Part shown: positions 5,053-5,054 of the stretch, one piece after another
How positions within the stretch are numbered: the stretch's first letter is position 1
How the letters are laid out: each line of letters starts with the position of its first letter
Origin: Candidatus Bathyarchaeota archaeon
GTDB lineage: Archaea > Thermoproteota > Bathyarchaeia > TCS64
Direction of reading: 5' to 3'
NCBI GenBank assembly: GCA_020697635.1
Contig: JAEHCT010000118.1
Span: 1 to 5,054, forward strand
Length of the DNA: 5,054 nucleotides
Program-made: the position numbers and the translations under genes
The notes under the pieces: generated by a model
What the model saw: the letters and a program-made list of their open reading frames with translations, nothing else
Databases searched by the model: none
What the model was told of the DNA's origin: nothing

Positions 5053-5054
5053 GC

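Overview
The window looks like a piece of a thermophilic archaeal chromosome, probably Thermoproteota (Crenarchaeota). The evidence is a complete archaeal-type zinc-ribbon ribosomal protein eL40, a small free-standing alanyl-tRNA editing protein of the AlaX-S type, a Sulfolobus-type GH1 beta-glycosidase, an archaeal-type carbamate kinase, and several TATA boxes at leaderless-promoter spacing. The DNA is clearly GC-rich by eye, intergenic regions are short, and at least one gene (carbamate kinase) starts with TTG. I cannot name the genus from the sequence.

Layout, left to right. The 3' part of a gamma-glutamyltransferase-family gene (+) enters from the left edge; its recognisable homology ends near base 1183, although the frame stays open to 1291. 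Next is alaX-S (+, 1281-1736), with a TATA box inside the surplus tail of the first gene. Converging on it with only 2 bases between stops is the eL40 gene (-, 1739-1903), which is too short to show up in a long-ORF search. Behind it on the same strand lies a GH1 beta-glycosidase (-, about 2005-3462). A short divergent intergenic region containing a 10-bp palindrome separates this from carbamate kinase (+, 3609-4556). A small membrane protein of the FUN14 family (+, 4596-4913) follows from its own leaderless promoter directly behind carbamate kinase. The right edge holds the 3' end of an unrecognised gene (-, 4900 to the edge) that overlaps the end of the FUN14 gene tail to tail.

The genes do not form one pathway. 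They are mostly singly transcribed units: peptide or amide metabolism (GGT family), translation fidelity (AlaX), ribosome structure (eL40), sugar breakdown (GH1), carbamoyl phosphate and ATP metabolism (carbamate kinase), and an uncharacterised membrane protein. I found no rRNA, intact tRNA, CRISPR array, insertion sequence or obvious new multi-gene system. No stretch above 300 bases lacks a gene. The points most worth a second look are the over-long C-terminus of the GGT gene (likely lost stop or frameshift), the paired promoter-palindrome architecture between glycosidase and carbamate kinase, the alternative hairpins behind the glycosidase, and the unidentified gene at the right edge.
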